Of a DNA stretch of 64,000 nucleotides, positions 59,454 through 64,000 are shown piece after piece (positions within the stretch are counted from its first letter, which is position 1; each line of letters starts with the position of its first letter). Origin of the DNA: Anthracocystis setariae (Eukaryota; Basidiomycota; Ustilaginomycetes; Ustilaginales; Ustilaginaceae); NCBI GenBank assembly GCA_928724745.1, contig CAKMXJ010000006.1, forward strand, positions 372,001-436,000, written 5' to 3'. The notes under the pieces were generated by a model. That model had not been told where the DNA came from, did not search any database, and saw only the letters and a list, made by a program, of their open reading frames with translations. The position numbers were made by a program, and so were the translations under genes.

Positions 59454-62400
59454 TTATCCTTCGGAGTCTCTCTCGCGGAGCTCAGGCGCATAGTAGTCTC
59501 GTAATGATGAATCGGGCCAGTAAGGCTTAAGCCTATCTTGGTGTACTCGCTCCTGATCGCTTGTTGCAAGGTTTCGAATTGAGTAAGTCTTCTTCAACCT
59601 CCTTAGGACAATATAAGGTCCTGTCCAACGAGGCGCCATTTTGGAGTGGGTTGAATATGTAGATTCAAATTGCGTCTGATGTTTGAGGACCAAGTCACCA
59701 GCGCTGTACTCCTTAGAGGCTCGACTCGGTGTGCTAGCCGAAACTCGCTTTGCTTGCGCTTCTTCCAAGCTTTGTGAAGCCTCGATTCTACAGACGTCGA
59801 CAAATGCACGTTGAGACCGGATCGCGCTGATGTCTGCTGGCTGTGTTGCTGGAGATTGCTTGGCGTCTCGAATCGTGAAACCGAATAGCAGCTCAGTAGG
59901 TGACCACTTGTTGAGGCCCTCGATGGGTCTGCGATTTAGTTCCCGCACGGCTTGATGTAAGAATGGCTCCCATGCCGAAGTAATGGTCGAGAGATGGACT
60001 GCAGAGTCTGCGGATAGATCTGGCGTTGTGAGCTTTCGAAGTATCTGGATCAGAAGGCCGTTGTGCCGCTCAACCAAACCGTTTATCCAAGGAGCATAGG
60101 CACTGACGATTCGATGTTCGACTTCATTGTCCAGTAGGTACTCTGCGACTTCTCCACAGTCGAAATGAGTGGCACCATCCGTAACGATTCTCGCAGGCAA
60201 AACGGCTAGAGTGTCATGCAGTTGGTCCAGAGCCTTCACAACGTCGCGACCGCGTTGCTGTTGGCAAGCAAAGGCCCACATGAAGCGACTAAAGTAGTCA
60301 ATGATCACGAGTACCTTGCTTTTACCATGAGACACGGGCAGACTGACAAAGTCCATTGCCCAAACCTGCATCGGCGATGACGCAATCACAGGATCAATAG
60401 GGCTCGATCTTCGTGGGCCAAATTGCTGACATGTCTGACACCTTTTCACGATGTTGGCTACATCGCGCCACATAGATGGCCAAGTTACACCCTCTTGGAG
60501 TCGGAGGATGTTGATTGTGATTGTGACTCCAGCATGATTGCGCACATGGACTCTTTGGACGAAGTCTTGTGCCTCCTTACGAGGTAACACTTTCAAAACT
60601 TGATCGTCCTGCACGTATCCCAATTCCCCGTCTTGCAGGATATAAGAGCTTTGTCGGCGAATTCTTGTTCTGGCTGGTCCCGACTGCGGCTGCTCAAGGA
60701 GAATCAAGAACCGAAGCAGGGGTTCCAGTTCATCTCCTTTGAAGCGCTGAAGAAGCGGACCTGAGGTTGTGTCGAGAGCAAGATAACGCTGAGCTTGAAG
60801 ATCGGGCGGATCGGGCATTTCGATCGCTCCGACAAAGGCATTGGTACGATCTTGGAGAGGAGTGCTTGGTTCATCGAAAGTAGAGGCGGGCCTATGGGAC
60901 AGGCCATGTGCGAGTTGATGTTTAGCGCCAGGACAATGGCGGACTTCGATGATATTGTGGGACAGCAGTTGTTCTCTCCAACGAGCATGAGCTGATGGCA
61001 TCTTGTCGGATCGTAAAATGTCTCGTAGAGCAATGCAGTCGGTCACAAGAACAATGGGTTGTCCGAAGGTAAAGGAGGAGAATTTGTCAAGGGCGAACTT
61101 TGCAGCGGCCAGCTCACCAAGGTGGGCAGAGTAACGACTTTCAGAAGGCAAGCATTTCCGACTCGCATAGGCGATAGGAAACGCCAACCTCTTTCGGTCG
61201 GGACCAAGTTTGGACGAGGTGGGATAGCTTGGATCGAGTTTCCATTGTCCTGAGTTGTCCTTGAACATTTCGTATTCTTGCATTAAGACGGCTCCCATCC
61301 CTTCGGCGCTCCAGTCGCTTTGTATGATGAACGGGCGGTCATATCGAGGCTCCTTAAGGACGTTTGAGTTCACGAGAGCTTCTTTTATACGAAGGAAGGC
61401 TTCGTTCTGCACGTCTGTCCACGCCTTCGAGATATCTTGATCATAATCATCAACCTTTTGGGTAAGACGATCCAAGGGCGCGAAGATCTGGGCGAAGGCT
61501 GGGATTCGAGACCTGAGATAGGAGCAAATTCCTCTGAACACCATAAGTTCTCGGACGGTTTGAGGTGCCGGCCAGTTGACAATGGCATTAAGGCGTGATG
61601 GGTCAATGCGAATCCCCTTCTGACCGACTAGTTGTCCACAGAAGATAAGATCTTCATGAAGGAATCGACACTTGCTGATCGAAAGGGTAAACCCTGTATC
61701 AATAGCCCGATCCAAAAAGGTTCGCAACCAGTTGAAGTAAGCTCCAAAGTCGTGATGGCCCGCTGCTACATCATCCATCCAAAAGTCGGAGTCACGATCA
61801 AACAGATCACCAAAAGCAGTAGTGATGAATCTGTAATATAGCGACGGACCGACCTTGAAACCGAAAGGCATTACGGTATATCCAAAGAATCCAAGGTCTT
61901 CGATGTATGTCACTGACAAGAGCGTAGCGAGTGCTGAATTGGCGACAATGAAGAATCCCGCGCATCCATCTCCTTTGAACAAGTATCTCTTGCCGGAAAG
62001 TTTGGTGGCTTTGACGGTGATATCGCCTGGGACAAAGGCAGCATCCCTCATATACCGATTGATGGGAGCGTAGTTATGTACAAGCCTGTACCGAGTCTTT
62101 GCTGGTTCTGATGTCGAGCAGGTAAGAGATTCGGAAACCGGTGCTGGATCGGGCATGTGAGCGTCATGGGCTAAACCGGCTTTCTTGAGAGAGACATTGA
62201 CCTGGCGCTGTAATTCCTCCAGCGAGATGTTTGCGTCGATCTCAGCTGAGGGCTTCGGAACAATCCTGGTTTCGGAGATCCAGCGCACTTTGTCCTCATC
62301 GATCTTGACGAGGAAGCCATTTGCTATAAGATCTCGAACCTGGTTGTGTAAAAACTCCTTCTGCGGCGGAGACAACGGTTGGGTCTTGGAGCGGCGCACT

Positions 62401-64000
62401 GTATCGGGAGGCTCTTCAATGAGAACAGGATCACAGATGACCACTTTGTTCTGCTTGCATTCAGATGCGTTTTCAGCGAAGGCTTGATGCTTCGCCTTCA
62501 ACAGCGCACGCAGATGTTGACGCTCCGCAGCTGTGCCCACTGAACCGAATTGATCCTCTAGCAACTGAGCTATGCGCTGTGCTCTTTCTTCGGAGAGGTC
62601 ATCCTCCTTCCCGCTTACCCGATATGGAGCAAACCTAGCTTGAACCCTTTTCCGCTCTTCCGCGTACTCAAGATCAACACATTCGATGGGCAGTAGAGTT
62701 TGCAGCTTGGAAAGCTCTGCCTCATCGTATGGTTCCTTGAATTTGACTTGCCGAGACTGAGTACCTTGGAAATTGTCATAGGGCCATGACAAAGACTGAT
62801 CGACTTCGTCTTCATCGTTTTCGGATTCTTGAGCTTCAGTAGCTATGGCCGTCACAGGCATTTCCCTCATGCTTTGTTCGAGCTCAAGCATTGGAAGCGG
62901 TAGTTGAGCCATTGAGAGAAGTCGAGCAGCATCCAACGGTGTTGCAGGTGTTGCTTCAGGGTGTTGTTGTCCATTGCGGCTGACGATCTTAGTCCAATGT
63001 CGAACGATGCCCTGAGAGCCGGGAATTGGGAGGAATAGAACGTCCATTTCGTAAAAGTGAAGAGCGCATGTCTGCGTTTTCCAAGGTTTACCGAGGATCA
63101 TCTGAGAGGGGCTCTCAGGTAATACCTCGAACTCGTACTCTCGAAGCGCTGTCCATTCACCGTTTGCGTCGCACAGGGAAATAGAGAGATTAACTCGACC
63201 GTCCGTTTGTACCCTGATACCATTGGCCATTCGGACTATGATGTCAGTAGGAGTCGGCGTTAGGTCCAACTCCTGAACGAGAGATCGAGAAACGACGTTG
63301 ACCAAAGCTCCATCATCAACCACGGCCTCAGCCTTGACCATGGTAGTAATGGGCGTTTCGCCTTCATCGATGATATGTTCAATTTGAGTTGGAATGACGA
63401 AGAACAGATGTTTATTGTTGGTTGCTCGGCGTTGCAGAGAGCGGAGATCAACCTTTACTGTTTTGCGTCGTGCACGTTGAATTGCTACCGGAGGTGGCGG
63501 AGATGGCGTGCGAATTGATGGTGATGGAGAGGGTCGTCGACCAGCTTGGGATACCAGTCGAAATCGCAGCTGTTGAAGCTCATGATCGCACTGACGATCA
63601 CCGGCGAATTGATAACCGGGAATGTCGGGCTGCATAACGGGAATGGGGTATGGAATGGAGACACTGACGTCTGCGATGGGCGCGGTGCTCTCTGCCCGGG
63701 TGGTTACCTCGAGCACGCTGTCGGAAGATTGGTTAGAGACAGAAGAATCGTCCATAATGTCCGTGCATTTGGCTTGCTTAGTAGCTCGCAATGTTGGCGT
63801 TAACGATACTGAGGAGACTGACTGAAAAGACTGCGTTTGCGAAGTTTGCGAAGGCGAAACCGGAGGAACACGCTGAAGCAGAACTTGACGAGACGGAACT
63901 TGAGAAGAGAAACCTTTTTTTCTCGACACAGGAGCAAGGGCTTCTTGTGGCGGTAGTGGGAATGGCGATCGAGACCACGCAGGCTGGTCATTGGAAACAC
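59454..64000 (-). CDS. Ty3/Gypsy retrotransposon polyprotein (protease, RT, RNase H, integrase), cut by window edge
   Basis: An open frame without internal stops from the right edge to a stop at 59454; positions below count from base 63929. An aspartic protease core (VVDDGALVNVVS) lies near 208. Reverse transcriptase spans about 600-800, with its catalytic box reading FWMDDV (about 719). RNase H follows, with QSDWSAEG (about 871), E near 940 and VTDCIAL (about 960). Integrase has an H-H-C-C finger (VHVRNHAG, CQTCQQ) and a D,D-35-E triad (about 1192, 1248, 1285), then a GPY-type tail (WTGPYIVLRRL); no chromodomain is seen. The order RT-RNaseH-integrase defines Ty3/Gypsy. The frame still runs upstream at base 64000, so gag and the other LTR lie outside. 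Confidence 0.95.
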   Translation of the reverse strand, partial: VSNDQPAWSRSPFPLPPQEALAPVSRKKGFSSQVPSRQVLLQRVPPVSPSQTSQTQSFQSVSSVSLTPTLRATKQAKCTDIMDDSSVSNQSSDSVLEVTTRAESTAPIADVSVSIPYPIPVMQPDIPGYQFAGDRQCDHELQQLRFRLVSQAGRRPSPSPSIRTPSPPPPVAIQRARRKTVKVDLRSLQRRATNNKHLFFVIPTQIEHIIDEGETPITTMVKAEAVVDDGALVNVVSRSLVQELDLTPTPTDIIVRMANGIRVQTDGRVNLSISLCDANGEWTALREYEFEVLPESPSQMILGKPWKTQTCALHFYEMDVLFLPIPGSQGIVRHWTKIVSRNGQQHPEATPATPLDAARLLSMAQLPLPMLELEQSMREMPVTAIATEAQESENDEDEVDQSLSWPYDNFQGTQSRQVKFKEPYDEAELSKLQTLLPIECVDLEYAEERKRVQARFAPYRVSGKEDDLSEERAQRIAQLLEDQFGSVGTAAERQHLRALLKAKHQAFAENASECKQNKVVICDPVLIEEPPDTVRRSKTQPLSPPQKEFLHNQVRDLIANGFLVKIDEDKVRWISETRIVPKPSAEIDANISLEELQRQVNVSLKKAGLAHDAHMPDPAPVSESLTCSTSEPAKTRYRLVHNYAPINRYMRDAAFVPGDITVKATKLSGKRYLFKGDGCAGFFIVANSALATLLSVTYIEDLGFFGYTVMPFGFKVGPSLYYRFITTAFGDLFDRDSDFWMDDVAAGHHDFGAYFNWLRTFLDRAIDTGFTLSISKCRFLHEDLIFCGQLVGQKGIRIDPSRLNAIVNWPAPQTVRELMVFRGICSYLRSRIPAFAQIFAPLDRLTQKVDDYDQDISKAWTDVQNEAFLRIKEALVNSNVLKEPRYDRPFIIQSDWSAEGMGAVLMQEYEMFKDNSGQWKLDPSYPTSSKLGPDRKRLAFPIAYASRKCLPSESRYSAHLGELAAAKFALDKFSSFTFGQPIVLVTDCIALRDILRSDKMPSAHARWREQLLSHNIIEVRHCPGAKHQLAHGLSHRPASTFDEPSTPLQDRTNAFVGAIEMPDPPDLQAQRYLALDTTSGPLLQRFKGDELEPLLRFLILLEQPQSGPARTRIRRQSSYILQDGELGYVQDDQVLKVLPRKEAQDFVQRVHVRNHAGVTITINILRLQEGVTWPSMWRDVANIVKRCQTCQQFGPRRSSPIDPVIASSPMQVWAMDFVSLPVSHGKSKVLVIIDYFSRFMWAFACQQQRGRDVVKALDQLHDTLAVLPARIVTDGATHFDCGEVAEYLLDNEVEHRIVSAYAPWINGLVERHNGLLIQILRKLTTPDLSADSAVHLSTITSAWEPFLHQAVRELNRRPIEGLNKWSPTELLFGFTIRDAKQSPATQPADISAIRSQRAFVDVCRIEASQSLEEAQAKRVSASTPSRASKEYSAGDLVLKHQTQFESTYSTHSKMAPRWTGPYIVLRRLKKTYSIRNLATSDQERVHQDRLKPYWPDSSLRDYYAPELRERDSEG

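Overview
The window looks like nuclear DNA of a smut fungus (Basidiomycota, Ustilaginales, Ustilago/Sporisorium type). This is inferred from compact, mostly intron-less GC3-rich genes, the few short introns with GTAAGT-like donors, the set of fungal eukaryotic genes, and an Egl1-like secreted GH45 endoglucanase. No rRNA, tRNA or CRISPR was recognised.

Layout. Left edge (1-5.5 kb): an intact Tc1-type transposase ORF, then about 4.3 kb of gene-free DNA rich in degenerate pentanucleotide and simple repeats. 5.5-25.9 kb: a MHYT-domain membrane protein, Mediator subunit Med14 (convergent with it), a Scy1/SCYL1-like pseudokinase, a mitochondrial-type J-domain protein, eIF3c, and the four-exon gene of the mitochondrial ATP synthase OSCP subunit. 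26.6-28.1 kb: a glutathione S-transferase pseudogene, broken by frameshifts and a stop and split by an 832-bp insertion flanked by a 10-bp direct repeat. 28.8-49.7 kb: a fumarylacetoacetate-hydrolase-family enzyme, NudE, the XMAP215/Stu2 microtubule polymerase, dolichol-phosphate mannose synthase, glyoxalase I, the Dug2-like glutathione-degradation protein, RNA polymerase III subunit Rpc34 and a secreted GH45 endoglucanase. 50.2-51.0 kb: a 780-bp non-autonomous inverted-repeat element flanked by TA. 51.5-56.4 kb: one uninterrupted reading frame joining an EDC4/Ge-1-like mRNA-decapping scaffold to a complete kynurenine 3-monooxygenase. Right edge: a short hypothetical ORF, apparently cut by the LTR of a Ty3/Gypsy retrotransposon whose long pol-type frame runs off the window.

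How genes relate. Most are housekeeping genes with no operon logic. Local themes are cytoskeleton (NudE and the XMAP215 homologue, head to head) and glutathione or methylglyoxal metabolism (glyoxalase I and the Dug2-like protein, tail to tail, with the GST pseudogene about 14 kb away). The most unusual object is the EDC4-KMO fusion. If translated as one chain, it would join a P-body scaffold to a membrane-anchored NAD-pathway enzyme.

Limits. All functions come from reading translated motifs. No database search, alignment or transcript data was available. Start codons and introns are predictions.
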